Positions 58,939 through 61,766 are shown, counted from the stretch's first letter. The stretch: DNA of 64,000 nucleotides from Diadema setosum (GCA_033980235.1 CM067067.1:17700239-17764238), one strand, 5' to 3'. Notes: a model not told the origin generated them from the sequence alone. Program-made: numbers and translations.

Positions 58939-61766
58939 CAGATAGATATATAGATGATAGATTAGATAGATATACAGATGAGCAAAGAGTGTGGGTACGT
59001 ACAGTTCAGCCAGCGATCAAGTTCCCCCTAGATCGCGATCATGGACGATCAGTGATCGCATACGCGATATGTCGCAATCAATTGATTGTATGCCGAATTG
59101 CATACAATCAATTGATTGTCCGTGATCTCTGGCTGAACTGTAGCTATGGAGAAAACAGACAGATAGGTACATTGTAGGTTGGCTGGATGCTAGGTAGCAA
59201 AACAGGAAGACAAAAGAATAATAGAATGATAGATCAGGTAGGTATATTTGTAGGTTTGATGCTCAATTGCTGGACAGACAAACAGACAAAGAAATTTAAC
59301 AGATGTGTGGACAAAGAAGTATGTATGTAGGTAAAATGCTACATAGTGAAGAAGACAGATATTGTGTTGGACAGAAGGACAGACATACAAAATAACAGAT
59401 ATGGCAGGTAGGTTGGATGCTACATGTAGATCACTAGATACACAGACTAACAGACAGACAGACAAATAGATATATGGATAGGTAGGTAGGTACGTAGGTA
59501 GGTAGCGAGGATGTATGATAGCTGGAAAAAAAGACAGAAACTGGGACAGACAGACACAGATATGTGGGCAGGTAAATGTATGTGTGTTTGTAGGCAAGAT
59601 GCTAGATAGTGAAATAGTCAGACATACTGTTGTACAGAAGGACAATATGAATAGAATGGCATATAAGGTCTGTAAGTTGGCTGCCAGATCACTACACAGA
59701 CAGACAAACAGACAGACAAAATGACAGATATATAGGTGGGTAGATAGGATGATTGATAGCTAGAGAGAAAGAAAGATGGGCAGACAGAGAGATACAAAAT
59801 CTGATAAGAGAGATAGGTAGATCAGGGAGGTGGGAGAGAGAGAGAGACCCTCTCCCACCTTCCCTGGGCAGATGGATTGGAATAGATCCACCAGGTGTCA
59901 CGCTGCATCCCCACAGCATCCCAGTAACCACGGAAACCACATCTCCTACCTTCTTCAGCGTCCCGCTCTTCATTGTGCCCCCTTCCTTCTTGTCTTCCTC
60001 TTGAATATCGCGGCACAGGGAATACTCATCATAGTTGGTTACACCTGTCACAAATGAAAATATGACACCAGGATGACATGACTGCAAAAAAACCCAAACA
60101 AACAAACACACAAACAAAAAACAAACAAAAACCTCAAAGACTTAGACCACAAATTGAAATCAAACAACAAAATGCAGCATAAGTAGCAATTATGCAGATC
60201 AGACCTTTAAACCATCTGCCATGTAAGATCATCTTGACATTTTGACCTTTGATCTTGTTGGACTGCATCCATATCTGAACTTGACCCGGCATTTTAGGTT
60301 AGTTTATATGTACCTGTGGTGTGAGTACGGTGGTCACAGCTCAAAGCTGTAGAAAGTTGTTGAGACTACACCAGAATACTGTGAGTAAAGTGCTTATCAG
60401 GGCAAGTTCATTGACCTTTTGACCCAAGCCCTTGTCGGACCGCATCCATAATCAAACTTGACCAGCGTTTTTAGGTCATGTACCCGTACCTATGGTGCGA
60501 ATGTGGTGGTCATAGCTCACAGCTGTAGAGAGCTAGCAAGAGTACACCAAATTGTTGACGACAATGATGCCGCGGACGACAGAAAAGTGACTCCTACACT
60601 GTATATCTGGTTTCCCCTATAGTATATGCGGTTGAGATAAAAATTGTAAGGGGTTGGGAGCAGCACACACAAACACTAAAAAAGTGACAGAATAAACTCG
60701 CTTCCCTGGAAAGTAAAAACAAATACATACCAATGACTATGACAAGACTTACCAACTTTTGTACAGATTGTTATGAGCATCTGGCTCACTGTGTTGCTGT
60801 CATCGATCTGGGGGAAACAATGGGAATAATATAAAAGAAAGACAGAGGTCAATGACCAGCTGCATCTTTGTTGAAACAAGTGTATGAAATATAAGAAGAG
60901 ATCCCTGCACAATAGAGACCAGATTGCTTCGCCAACATTAAATCTGGCATAGAGCAATCAAACTTTGTTTTATAATTATTAAACAGTGCCATCACTTTTC
61001 ACTCCATGTAAAATATTTTTGCAGTCAAGGCCAAGTTCTATAAAATTTTACAATTAATCATATGCCTAAAGATATAATTTTGCAATAAAAGCATGTGGGT
61101 GTTGTTTTTTTTTTGTTTTTGTTTTTTTGCAAATCATGAAAATAATATAAACTAAAAAGGACTGATATTAAAGTGCTTTCAACCCATTCAGTTTTACCTG
61201 TCAATATTCATATGCTGCATAATATCTATAAATCAATGCAGATGTGCAGATGAGAGAAGGAACATACATAACATTTGTCTACAGTCTTGTCAAACACAGT
61301 TTAGCATCATAAAAGCTGTTCTGTGCACTAATTCACTGTGCTTCATTATTGTGATTTCTTTGGAGCAACCTTAGCCCAAGATTTTTCAAAGATGGAAAAA
61401 ATGTCACTATTGCGCCCAAGATTTTTCAAAGATGGAAAAAATGGCACTATTGCAAACTATATGCACTTTTTTGAGGGAGTTTTTTTTGTTGTTGATTATT
61501 TTTGATTATTCAGTAAAGTTACGGTCACTTTAATAATATGTGTGAAGCAGATCTCAGAAGAAGGCCCTCGCGCTGTCGCACGTGGCTGGGCTTGCTTCGC
61601 CCACCCATAGCACTATAACTTAAAGCAAGAGGGCCTTGTTGAAAGGCTAGCACATCACAGGTGGGACTGGACATTCAACATTTCACTTTACCAGCAGAGT
61701 TTTGGCTGATCCATCCAACATCTTTATCCTGAGGGGGCGGATCTTCTTTCTGTACTCCAGCACATC
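267..61766 (-). CDS. TLN: Talin gene, 5' and 3' partial, 28 exons
   Basis: Talin binds the cytoplasmic tails of beta integrins through its FERM head, activates them from inside the cell, and couples them to actin and vinculin through a rod of helical bundles. Twenty-eight exons, all with AG acceptors and GT donors, join in one frame of 1234 codons. This corresponds to about human residues 75 to 1300 of roughly 2540. Landmarks are EYRKK at the F0/F1 border, KLHTDDE and REQGVEE in F1, [20 protein letters not shown] and [15 protein letters not shown] in F3, [14 protein letters not shown] in the linker, and DTDYTAVG and [16 protein letters not shown] in the rod. The exons are GC-rich against AT-rich introns. 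The start codon, promoter and most of F0 lie beyond 64000; R7 to the C-terminal actin-binding domain lies before position 1. The family call is certain. The choice between talin-1 and talin-2 is not meaningful for an invertebrate gene. Confidence 0.97.
2560..3790. repeat. Polypurine degenerate minisatellite (GAGAGATAGAAGATGAGT-like)
   Basis: About 1.2 kb on the plus strand is almost purely purine with scattered T. It is made of variations on GAGAGATAGAGGATGAGTAA. Some longer units recur, for example the pair of roughly 110-bp blocks around 3300-3410 and 3410-3500. It lies inside the longest talin intron, so the transcript carries the pyrimidine-rich complement. Open frames across it on the minus strand translate to Ser/Leu/Ile-rich low complexity and are not genes. 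Confidence 0.85.
5909..6142. repeat. TATC (GATA) microsatellite
   Basis: Runs of ATCT units are broken twice by a CTACAGGTTGTAT-type interruption, so the array has a higher-order period. Confidence 0.92.
7684..7919. mobile_element. MITE, TACTGTATACG family, copy 1
   Basis: A 236-bp element with inverted termini TACTGTATACGCCATAT and ATATTTGCCGTATACAGTA. The interior contains inverted TTCGCGAGT/ACTCACGAAA-like segments. A second copy of the same length and plan lies at 36517-36750. No coding capacity. Confidence 0.75.
8907..9026 (-). CDS. TLN: Talin exon E27 (rod R6)
   Basis: 40 codons, phase 0 to phase 0. It starts [12 protein letters not shown] after a caccag acceptor and ends SSKGLMSGK before gtaatgac. 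[19 protein letters not shown] is almost the same as human [19 protein letters not shown] at the start of R6. The cysteine pair and the PGQRDVD loop are conserved. Confidence 0.96.
9027..10393 (-). other. Intron between talin E26 and E27
   Basis: 1.37 kb of AT-rich sequence with an ATC microsatellite at 9184-9279. I see no further structure in it. Confidence 0.85.
9184..9279. repeat. ATC trinucleotide microsatellite
   Basis: Two ATC tracts separated by about 25 bases of degenerate sequence. Intronic. Confidence 0.9.
10394..10705 (-). CDS. TLN: Talin exon E26 (rod R5 into R6)
   Basis: The largest exon here: 104 codons, phase 0 to phase 0, starting [14 protein letters not shown] and ending SNQQRLAQ before gtgagtc. 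It aligns without gaps at its start to human MEKCTQDLGNSTKAV; this decided between two possible AG acceptors six bases apart. [14 protein letters not shown] and the [18 protein letters not shown] helix identify R5. QQRLAQ is the human QQRLAQ before R6. Confidence 0.95.
10706..13073 (-). other. Intron between talin E25 and E26
   Basis: 2.37 kb. It contains a 42-bp TTTAAAGGTA palindromic mini-element (11989-12030), two C-run/A-run junctions (about 11880-11906 and 12398-12422) and a short TG repeat (about 12969-12984). Nothing coding was seen. Confidence 0.8.
11989..12030. mobile_element. Tiny TTTAAAGGTA inverted-repeat relic
   Basis: TTTAAAGGTA and TACCTTTAAA lie 42 bp end to end. These are the same ends as the 560-bp MITE family at 41562 and 52123, so this may be an extreme internal deletion. 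A chance palindrome is possible. Confidence 0.4.
13074..13202 (-). CDS. TLN: Talin exon E25 (rod R5)
   Basis: 43 codons, phase 0 to phase 0. It starts [16 protein letters not shown] and ends [12 protein letters not shown] before gtaaggg. It matches human AQEACGPLEMDSALSVV through LKPLPGET. The acceptor follows a C-run and abuts the GGA/GAA microsatellite upstream, so the polypyrimidine tract of this exon is itself repeat-derived sequence. Confidence 0.96.
13221..13362. repeat. GGA/GAA microsatellite
   Basis: About 140 bp of GGA units with occasional GAA. It begins about 20 bp from the E25 acceptor; on the transcript it is a CCT/TTC pyrimidine tract. Confidence 0.95.
14387..15510 (-). mobile_element. 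HINE/pearl-like element B, core of six ~158-bp units
   Basis: Read on the minus strand the element ends with a perfect 7-bp hairpin ATTACGC/GCGTAAT (14393-14409), then TTTCTAC at the tip. Inside that is a subterminal inverted repeat, TGTCCCCGCCGGAA near 14414, matched at the other tip by TTCGGTGGGGACA (ends 15507). Between them lie six tandem units of about 158 bp, each with AGGTCAAAGGTCA, and a CGGACG-type microsatellite (about 15393-15455). This is the published plan of Helentron-associated (HINE) and pearl elements. It has no coding capacity. The exact terminal bases are inferred from comparison with three similar elements in the window. Confidence 0.8.
14455..15375. repeat. Six-copy ~158-bp tandem core of element B
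   Basis: Each unit reads CAAGGTCAAAGGTCAAAGAA, then a segment with GAAGCCCTCACCTAGTGCCA, then AAGCAAACGGAAT and GCGAAGGAGTAGCATTT. Copies are highly similar except the last, which is rearranged. DR1-type AGGTCA repeats lie at 14470, 14629, 14787, 14945, 15102, 15247 and 15260. Confidence 0.93.
15651..15785 (-). CDS. TLN: Talin exon E24 (rod R5)
   Basis: 45 codons, phase 0 to phase 0. It starts [16 protein letters not shown] after a cacacag acceptor and ends [10 protein letters not shown] before gtaagtc. [22 protein letters not shown] matches human QASAMQLSQCAKNLGTALAEL, the first helices of R5. Confidence 0.96.
15786..16451 (-). other. Intron between talin E23 and E24
   Basis: 666 bp of AT-rich sequence. 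No repeats or other features were recognised. Confidence 0.85.
16452..16565 (-). CDS. TLN: Talin exon E23 (rod R4)
   Basis: 38 codons, phase 0 to phase 0. It starts [16 protein letters not shown] and ends [10 protein letters not shown] before gtatgc. It matches human AVAEQIPLLVQGVRGSQAQPDS, the last part of R4. Confidence 0.96.
16566..18242 (-). other. Intron between talin E22 and E23
   Basis: 1.68 kb. It contains the long TATC/CAGT higher-order microsatellite (16950-17284). The rest is unique-looking AT-rich sequence. Confidence 0.85.
16950..17284. repeat. TATC microsatellite with higher-order CAGT/CCATC pattern
   Basis: ATCT tetramers are punctuated at regular spacing by CAGT and CCATC variants. 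This gives a higher-order unit that is repeated almost unchanged several times (compare 17160-17220 with 17220-17280). Confidence 0.92.
18243..18356 (-). CDS. TLN: Talin exon E22 (rod R4)
   Basis: 38 codons, phase 0 to phase 0. It starts [18 protein letters not shown] and ends QQALVDECK before gtgagtag. It matches human HAAKQAAASATQTIAAAQ through VQSCK. The middle PTNSNSA loop differs from the vertebrate sequence. Confidence 0.96.
18357..19522 (-). other. Intron between talin E21 and E22
   Basis: 1.17 kb, dominated by the 363-bp foldback at 18941-19303. Nothing coding was seen. Confidence 0.85.
18941..19303. mobile_element. Foldback (hairpin) MITE
   Basis: Two arms of about 170 bp run from CTAAAGGGGATGGCTAGTAA to TTACTAGCCATCCTTTAAT with a central loop of roughly 15-20 bp. 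Arm identity is high but broken by small indels. It has no coding capacity. Confidence 0.8.
19523..19651 (-). CDS. TLN: Talin exon E21 (rod R4)
   Basis: 43 codons, phase 0 to phase 0. It starts [19 protein letters not shown] and ends KKKLIIKLE before gtaggac. It is nearly the same as human [23 protein letters not shown] in its middle. This is the first helix of R4 after R3. Confidence 0.96.
19829..20036. mobile_element. Small MITE with TGTAAAAGTGGA ends
   Basis: Ends TGTAAAAGTGGA and TCCACTTTTACA enclose about 208 bp with internal short inverted repeats rich in CGCGA and TTCGCG. Non-coding. Confidence 0.65.
20543..20764. mobile_element. MITE, TACTGTAAAA family, copy 1
   Basis: 222 bp between TACTGTAAAAGC and TTTTTACAGTA. 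It shares internal blocks (TGTGACCTCCTCATT, AAAAATA.CTGTA, TGATAGC) with the element at 39213-39442, which identifies a dispersed family. Confidence 0.7.
20867..20995 (-). CDS. TLN: Talin exon E20 (rod R3, second half)
   Basis: 43 codons, phase 0 to phase 0. It starts [16 protein letters not shown] and ends ARMVEAAK before gttcgttt. It matches human ATSDLVNAIKADAEGESD through [32 protein letters not shown] is the vinculin-binding helix. The threonines equivalent to human T867 and T901 are both present. Confidence 0.96.
21139..21538. mobile_element. Palindromic MITE1, copy a
   Basis: 400 bp between TTTAAAAGGGATAGT and ATCCCTTTAA. The two halves are imperfect inverted repeats meeting near a GGTGGGACC-like centre (21345). 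Arms include GAAAATCAGTTTTGG and its complement. Copies b, c and d lie at 21852, 30746 and 34815. Confidence 0.85.
21852..22246. mobile_element. Palindromic MITE1, copy b
   Basis: 395 bp between TTAAAGGGTGTGTACAG and CTGTACAGTCCCTTTAA. Each arm holds the phrase GATGAAAATTGGTTTTGAAA or its complement. It lies only 313 bp from copy a. Confidence 0.88.
22372..22599 (-). CDS. TLN: Talin exon E19 (rod R3, first half)
   Basis: 76 codons, phase 0 to phase 0. It starts [17 protein letters not shown] and ends [11 protein letters not shown] before gtgagtcc. It matches human AATEDGQLLRGVGAAATAV through [31 protein letters not shown] is the first R3 vinculin site, a helix that also binds RIAM in vertebrates. 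The threonines of the R3 belt (human T809 and T833) are present in AVTKAL and IVTATDK. Confidence 0.97.
22600..23414 (-). other. Intron between talin E18 and E19
   Basis: 815 bp of AT-rich sequence, pyrimidine-rich on the plus strand near 23280-23410. No repeats were recognised. Confidence 0.85.
23415..23516 (-). CDS. TLN: Talin exon E18 (rod R2, vinculin site)
   Basis: 34 codons, phase 0 to phase 0. It starts [16 protein letters not shown] and ends VVDASR before gtgagg. It is one of the best conserved exons; human reads [19 protein letters not shown]. The helix [20 protein letters not shown] fits the vinculin-binding pattern. Confidence 0.97.
23517..24489 (-). other. Intron between talin E17 and E18
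   Basis: 973 bp of AT-rich sequence. I see nothing recognisable in it. Confidence 0.85.
24490..24657 (-). CDS. TLN: Talin exon E17 (rod R2)
   Basis: 56 codons, phase 0 to phase 0. It starts [16 protein letters not shown] after ctttcag and ends TSQLVACTK before gtacgttg. It matches human [45 protein letters not shown] is a vinculin-binding helix. Confidence 0.96.
24658..26062 (-). other. Intron between talin E16 and E17
   Basis: 1.4 kb, most of it the tandem-core element at 24764-25631. The 430 bp between the element and E16 has no recognised feature. Confidence 0.88.
24764..25631 (-). mobile_element. HINE/pearl-like element A, core with four RFX-type X-boxes
   Basis: Read on the minus strand it ends in a 6-bp hairpin GTCGCT/AGCGAC (24772-24785), then ATTTCTAG followed by T. 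Perfect 16-bp inverted repeats TATACCCCCGCCAAAC lie at 24790-24805 and, inverted, at 25616-25631. The core has about four units of roughly 161 bp, each with GTTACCATGGCAAC and the phrase AAAACTGAGGAAGTAG. A CCGACCGCC microsatellite lies at about 25536-25591. There is also a 27-bp internal duplication near 24803-24857. No coding capacity. Confidence 0.85.
26063..26164 (-). CDS. TLN: Talin exon E16 (rod R2 start)
   Basis: 34 codons, phase 0 to phase 0. It starts [16 protein letters not shown] and ends GDVDPGFQ before gtgaact. It matches human PRQNLLQAAGNVGQASGELL and SDTDPHFQ. Confidence 0.96.
26165..26879 (-). other. Intron between talin E15 and E16
   Basis: 715 bp of AT-rich sequence. No features were recognised. 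Confidence 0.85.
26880..27033 (-). CDS. TLN: Talin exon E15 (rod R1, first vinculin site)
   Basis: 154 bp. Its first base completes the isoleucine codon split by a phase 2 intron; 51 codons follow, [18 protein letters not shown] to QPDSQE before gtacggt. It matches human [41 protein letters not shown] is the classic first vinculin-binding helix. From its 3' end onward every intron in the window is phase 0. Confidence 0.97.
27034..27920 (-). other. Intron between talin E14 and E15
   Basis: 887 bp with a long T-run switching to a G-run beside E15 (about 27056-27088). The rest is unremarkable. Confidence 0.85.
27921..28081 (-). CDS. TLN: Talin exon E14 (rod R1)
   Basis: 161 bp: 53 codons plus two bases (phase 2 donor). 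It starts [15 protein letters not shown] and ends [13 protein letters not shown], with I completed in E15. Human reads ASKAWRKNKMDESKHEI and ETDYTAVGCAVTTI. The DTDYTAVG turn is diagnostic of talin R1. Confidence 0.97.
28082..28727 (-). other. Intron between talin E13 and E14
   Basis: 646 bp, more than half of it an old half-copy of the palindromic MITE2 family (28115-28455). Confidence 0.8.
28115..28455. mobile_element. Decayed partial copy of MITE2
   Basis: It shares ordered blocks with 43400 and 44496: AAAGAGCACTTG, GCCTCTTTC-like, ATATTACCC.TAACATATGTC, TTCATATTTTG-like, GTAGTCTTCTC and CCTCAAACTTT. It ends CCCTTTAAA. The left arm is missing and divergence is high. It starts about 35 bp from E14. 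Confidence 0.6.
28728..28865 (-). CDS. TLN: Talin exon E13 (linker end, start of R1)
   Basis: 46 codons, phase 0 to phase 0, [16 protein letters not shown] to [10 protein letters not shown] before gtaggg. Human has TSAQQALTGTINSSMQAV and DTLPPLGQDAA. The acceptor used here is tgatgtag; a second AG fifteen bases in (after NSAKQ) would give an exon starting PGMTSAQ, closer in length to human. The start is therefore uncertain by five codons. Confidence 0.92.
29674..29737. repeat. CA dinucleotide microsatellite
   Basis: About 64 bp of nearly pure CA. Confidence 0.95.
30746..30975. mobile_element. Palindromic MITE1, copy c (left half only)
   Basis: It begins TTTAAAGGGGTGAAATAC and follows the left arm of the family (GGGGATTCAGTTTTAAC, GCGAGATAATCAGAAACCACT, AAAGAGCATACAATTCTAT). 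It stops near the palindrome centre at GGTCCTATCA; no right arm follows. Confidence 0.75.
32178..32421. mobile_element. Inverted-repeat element, TTTGTTTGCAAAAACCGATAA ends
   Basis: Near-perfect ~30-bp inverted ends (GTTTGTTTGCAAAAACCGAT at 32180 and ATCGGTTTTTGCAAACAAAC at 32397) enclose about 185 bp of AT-rich sequence. Both arms continue into TAAGTCCAT/ATGGACTTA. The open frame running through it has no family resemblance and I do not call it a gene. Confidence 0.75.
32731..32767. repeat. CA dinucleotide microsatellite
   Basis: About 36 bp of pure CA in the intron between E12 and E13. Confidence 0.92.
33183..33946. repeat. Perfect tandem duplication, 2 x 382 bp
   Basis: The segment starting CCCCCCACCCCCACCCCC at 33183 recurs at 33565 with no difference that I can find over its whole length, ending TTCCACACTGATGATT. 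It lies inside an intron and has no coding content. It is either a very recent duplication or an assembly artefact. Confidence 0.92.
34815..35243. mobile_element. Palindromic MITE1, copy d
   Basis: 429 bp between TTTAAAAAGCGATGATATAG and CTATCCCTTTAA. The arms meet near AAAGATGGGACCCATCTTT, a perfect palindromic centre. It lies about 75 bp from E12. Confidence 0.83.
35319..35404 (-). CDS. TLN: Talin exon E12 (flexible linker)
   Basis: 86 bp. The first two bases complete an alanine codon (phase 1 intron before); then 28 codons [15 protein letters not shown] to AHQGHQPPL before gtaagtc. It corresponds to human GSMPPAQQQITSGQMHRGHMPPL. It is Gln/Thr/Gly-rich and disordered, the part of the protein where conservation is lowest. 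Confidence 0.94.
36517..36750. mobile_element. MITE, TACTGTATACG family, copy 2
   Basis: 234 bp with ends TACTGTATACGTCATATAAT and ATATACAGTA. It is collinear with the 7684 copy (GACTCGGGACTTC, AAATGTACAT, ACTCGCGAAATTC, AAAACCT). Confidence 0.78.
39213..39442. mobile_element. MITE, TACTGTAAAA family, copy 2
   Basis: 230 bp with ends TACTGCATAAGCTGTTA and TAACAGCTTGTACAGTA. It is collinear with the 20543 copy and has a better preserved terminal inverted repeat (AAGCTGTTA/TAACAGCTT). Confidence 0.75.
40795..40963 (-). CDS. TLN: Talin exon E11 (linker after F3)
   Basis: 169 bp: 56 codons plus one base (phase 1 donor). It starts [17 protein letters not shown] after ctacag and ends [11 protein letters not shown]. 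Human has KSKDHFGLEGDEESTMLED and GSVALPAIMRSG. The DGDEES and [12 protein letters not shown] ends are conserved. The middle, which in vertebrates holds the calpain site and a CDK5 serine, is different ([13 protein letters not shown]). Confidence 0.96.
40964..42343 (-). other. Intron between talin E10 and E11
   Basis: 1.38 kb with one complete MITE3 copy (41562-42121). The rest is AT-rich. Confidence 0.87.
41562..42121. mobile_element. MITE3, copy 1
   Basis: 560 bp between TTTAAAGGTAGGGAATCCC and GGTATCCCCTACCTTAAA. It is about 95% similar by eye to copy 2 at 52123-52683 over the whole length. The inverted ends are only about 18 bp and the interior is not palindromic. A short open frame ([11 protein letters not shown]) appears in both copies but has no recognisable family. 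Confidence 0.88.
42344..42511 (-). CDS. TLN: Talin exon E10 (F3, integrin-binding PTB fold)
   Basis: 56 codons, phase 0 to phase 0. It starts [16 protein letters not shown] and ends YIDIILKK before gtaaag. It encodes the C-terminal strands and helix of F3. The tryptophan of RRWAAS is the equivalent of human W359, which packs on the integrin NPxY tail. [23 protein letters not shown] and [12 protein letters not shown] are nearly unchanged from vertebrates. Confidence 0.98.
42635..43399 (+). mobile_element. Internally deleted piggyBac-type element
   Basis: 765 bp flanked on both sides by TTAA (42631-42634 and 43400-43403). Inverted ends are CCCTTTGAACCC and GGGTTCAAAGGG. TTAA duplication plus CCC-starting ends of about 12-13 bp define piggyBac. 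Two subterminal palindromes, GGCCGGAAAACCGGCC (42650) and GGCCGGTATACCGGCC (42693), sit just inside the left end. Only the N-terminal part of a transposase frame remains. Confidence 0.88.
42857..43030 (+). pseudogene. piggyBac transposase N-terminal relic, 57 codons
   Basis: It starts [16 protein letters not shown] and continues acidic ([17 protein letters not shown]), then hits TAG at 43028. A basic start, an S/T-AEEA-ILxES box and an acidic serine-rich tail are typical of piggyBac-derived proteins before their catalytic domain. Beyond the stop the same frame stays open for about 60 codons of Gly/Ser-rich sequence, but no DDD catalytic core is present. The family call rests mainly on the element ends. 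Confidence 0.7.
43400..43968. mobile_element. Palindromic MITE2, copy 1
   Basis: It begins TTAAAGGACAAGTTCACC and shares its first TTAA with the right target site of the piggyBac element. The right end, GGTGAACTTAACC, is decayed. The arms are about 160 bp, containing GTGAAAGTTTGAGGAAAA and its complement, around a unique centre with AAAGAGCACTTGACTTGCC. Confidence 0.88.
44496..45065. mobile_element. Palindromic MITE2, copy 2
   Basis: 570 bp between TTTAAAGGACAAGTTCACC and GGTGAACTTGTCCTTTAAA, with intact inverted ends. The sequence is collinear with copy 1. Confidence 0.92.
45484..45573 (-). CDS. TLN: Talin exon E9 (F3 start, basic loop)
   Basis: 30 codons, phase 0 to phase 0. [16 protein letters not shown] to VDERTKE before gttagta. 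It is the first strands of F3. KMKGKNK is the lysine-rich loop that binds membrane phosphoinositide and contacts the membrane-proximal integrin helix in vertebrates. It is identical here. Confidence 0.98.
45574..46444 (-). other. Intron between talin E8 and E9
   Basis: 871 bp. It contains a long hairpin starting 44 bases after the E8 donor (46214-46400), an ATC/ATA-rich stretch (about 46010-46100) and a decayed fragment related to the TACTGTAAAA MITE ends (about 45730-45803). Confidence 0.83.
46214..46400. repeat. Long near-perfect hairpin beside E8
   Basis: Arms of about 83 bp (46214-46296 and 46318-46400) with only a few mismatches and a loop of about 21 bases that is A-rich then CGGGCGTAC. 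The outer ends are TTGCAACTGATTGACAA and TTGTCAATCAGTTGCAA. In the pre-mRNA it would fold starting 44 nt downstream of the E8 5' splice site. Confidence 0.9.
46445..46549 (-). CDS. TLN: Talin exon E8 (F2 end into F3)
   Basis: 35 codons, phase 0 to phase 0. [17 protein letters not shown] to [11 protein letters not shown] before gttctta. Human has AHKNCGQMSEIEAKVRYVKLARSLKTYGVSFFLVK. It is the last helix of F2 and the entry to F3. Confidence 0.97.
46550..50040 (-). other. Intron between talin E7 and E8 (3.5 kb)
   Basis: It holds tandem-core element C (48062-49210) and otherwise AT-rich sequence without recognised features. Confidence 0.83.
48062..49210 (-). mobile_element. HINE/pearl-like element C
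   Basis: Minus-strand 3' end: hairpin GTCGC/GCGAC (48070-48083), then ATTTCTAG followed by T. The subterminal inverted repeat is TATGCCTCCGCCA (from 48087), matched by TGGCGGAGGCATA at 49198-49210. The core units (about 170-180 bp, diverged) carry TTTGACCTTTGACC motifs and phrases such as AGATATGGAGGAAAAA. A GGACGGACGG microsatellite lies at about 49125-49162. It is closely related to element D. Open frames reading PSVRPS across the microsatellite are not genes. Confidence 0.85.
50041..50104 (-). CDS. TLN: Talin exon E7 (F2)
   Basis: 64 bp. The first base completes the glutamate codon started in E6 (phase 2), then 21 codons [21 protein letters not shown] before gtaagg. Human has LKDFLPKEYVKQKGERKIFQ. 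The basic residues lie on the F2 face that orients talin to the membrane. Confidence 0.96.
50105..53160 (-). other. Intron between talin E6 and E7 (3.1 kb)
   Basis: It contains MITE3 copy 2 (52123-52683) and a C-run/A-run junction at about 52771-52796. Nothing coding was recognised. Confidence 0.83.
52123..52683. mobile_element. MITE3, copy 2
   Basis: 561 bp between TTAAAGGTAGGGAATCCC and GGTATCCCCTACCTTTAAA, collinear with the copy at 41562. The high similarity implies recent activity. Confidence 0.9.
53161..53288 (-). CDS. TLN: Talin exon E6 (F2)
   Basis: 128 bp: 42 codons plus two bases (phase 2 donor). It starts [18 protein letters not shown] after gcattcag and ends KHKPGFL. Human has ARDDILNGSHPVSFDKACEFAGFQCQIQFG. 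It is the acyl-CoA-binding-like helical F2 lobe. Confidence 0.97.
54388..54778. mobile_element. Foldback element with TAGCCTATAATCT ends
   Basis: Arms of about 165 bp (54388-54552 and 54609-54778), imperfectly inverted, with ends TAGCCTATAATCT and AGATTATAGGCTA. Each arm itself contains the word pair GTCTGATGC.GC.AGACTATTGTC and GCGATACGT. The loop is about 56 bp. No coding capacity. Confidence 0.83.
55108..56113 (-). mobile_element. HINE/pearl-like element D
   Basis: Minus-strand 3' end: hairpin TCGC/GCGA (55117-55128), then TATATCTAG followed by T. The inverted repeat is TATGCCTCCGCCA (from 55133), matched by TTGCGGAGGCATA at 56101-56113. The diverged core units carry GACCTTTGACC repeats. 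A GGACGGACGTACGG microsatellite lies at about 56020-56071. It is a close relative of element C, sharing its left 40 bp and right 45 bp. Confidence 0.86.
56286..56428 (-). CDS. TLN: Talin exon E5 (F1 end into F2)
   Basis: 143 bp. Two bases complete a methionine codon, then 47 codons [18 protein letters not shown] to [11 protein letters not shown] before gtacag. Human has [47 protein letters not shown]. It is one of the most conserved exons. Confidence 0.98.
56429..57277 (-). other. Intron between talin E4 and E5
   Basis: 849 bp with a CA tract (57166-57207) followed by a GACA run (57234-57256) close to the E4 donor. The rest has no recognised feature. Confidence 0.87.
57166..57207. repeat. 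CA microsatellite (with GACA run at 57234-57256)
   Basis: Pure CA for about 40 bp. A short GACA array follows, ending about 20 bp from the E4 donor. Confidence 0.92.
57278..57365 (-). CDS. TLN: Talin exon E4 (F1 loop end)
   Basis: 88 bp: 29 codons plus one base (phase 1 donor). [20 protein letters not shown] to KLHTDDE. It encodes the C-terminal half of the F1 loop and the helix after it; human has [20 protein letters not shown]. The lysine-rich EKKKDAGAS start has no direct human counterpart. Confidence 0.96.
57543..57984. mobile_element. Inverted-repeat element with GTTCAGACGCAA ends
   Basis: 442 bp between GTTCAGACGCAA and TTGCGTCTGAAC. The interior repeats TTCAGACG/TTCGGACG several times (57619, 57779, 57900) and holds GGTATAA/TTATACC inverted words. 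A 68-codon frame inside has no family resemblance. Confidence 0.75.
58863..58940. repeat. GACA then GATA microsatellite
   Basis: A GACA run changes to GATA at about 58893. A degenerate GATA/GACA/GGTA mix continues through about 59850. Confidence 0.93.
59000..59142. mobile_element. 143-bp MITE with TACAGTTCAGCCAG ends
   Basis: Inverted ends TACAGTTCAGCCAG and CTGGCTGAACTGTA start and end with TA, fitting a TA target duplication (Tc1/mariner type). The interior has repeated palindromes CAATCAATTGATTG and paired GATCGCGATC-like words. Confidence 0.8.
59950..60044 (-). CDS. TLN: Talin exon E3 (F1, start of the F1 loop)
   Basis: 95 bp. Two bases complete a glycine codon, then 31 codons [16 protein letters not shown] to KSGTLKK before gtaggag. 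Human has ITNHDEYSLVREL. The strand with NYDEYSL is conserved; the loop after it ([14 protein letters not shown]) is longer and different from vertebrate talin. Confidence 0.96.
60045..60752 (-). other. Intron between talin E2 and E3
   Basis: 708 bp, about half of it a two-copy repeat of roughly 176 bp (60234-60570) that looks like the core of the HINE-type elements. The rest is unremarkable. Confidence 0.8.
60234..60570. repeat. Two ~176-bp tandem units, HINE-core-like
   Basis: Units start at about 60234 and 60410 with TTGACNTTTTGACC and share GGACYGCATCCATA, ACTTGACC.GC.TTTTAGGT, GGTGGTCA.AGCTCA and AGCTGTAGA. Divergence is high. No hairpin, inverted end or CGGA tract is present, so this may be a decayed fragment of the same class. 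Confidence 0.65.
60753..60807 (-). CDS. TLN: Talin exon E2 (F1)
   Basis: 55 bp, the smallest exon seen: 18 codons plus one base (phase 1 donor), [18 protein letters not shown]. Human has VDDSKTVTDMLMTICARIG. It encodes part of the ubiquitin-like F1 fold. Confidence 0.95.
61374..61453. repeat. 40-bp tandem duplication
   Basis: GCCCAAGATTTTTCAAAGAT onward is repeated twice with one difference (TGTCAC versus TGGCAC). Confidence 0.93.
61566..61638. repeat. Short inverted repeat AAGGCCCTC/GAGGGCCTT
   Basis: A 10-bp stem (AAGGCCCTCG.GCT against AGC..GAGGGCCTT) around a 50-bp GC-rich loop that is itself self-complementary (GTGGCTGGGC/GCCCACCCA). Its function is unknown. Confidence 0.55.
61692..61766 (-). 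CDS. TLN: Talin exon E1 of window (end of F0, start of F1)
   Basis: 25 codons, phase 0 to phase 0. [20 protein letters not shown] to KTLL before gtaaag. Human has DTMEYRKKQRPLKIRMLDGT. It crosses the F0/F1 border at about human residue 85. About 74 residues of F0, including the Rap1-binding surface and the start codon, are encoded upstream, beyond 64000. Confidence 0.97.
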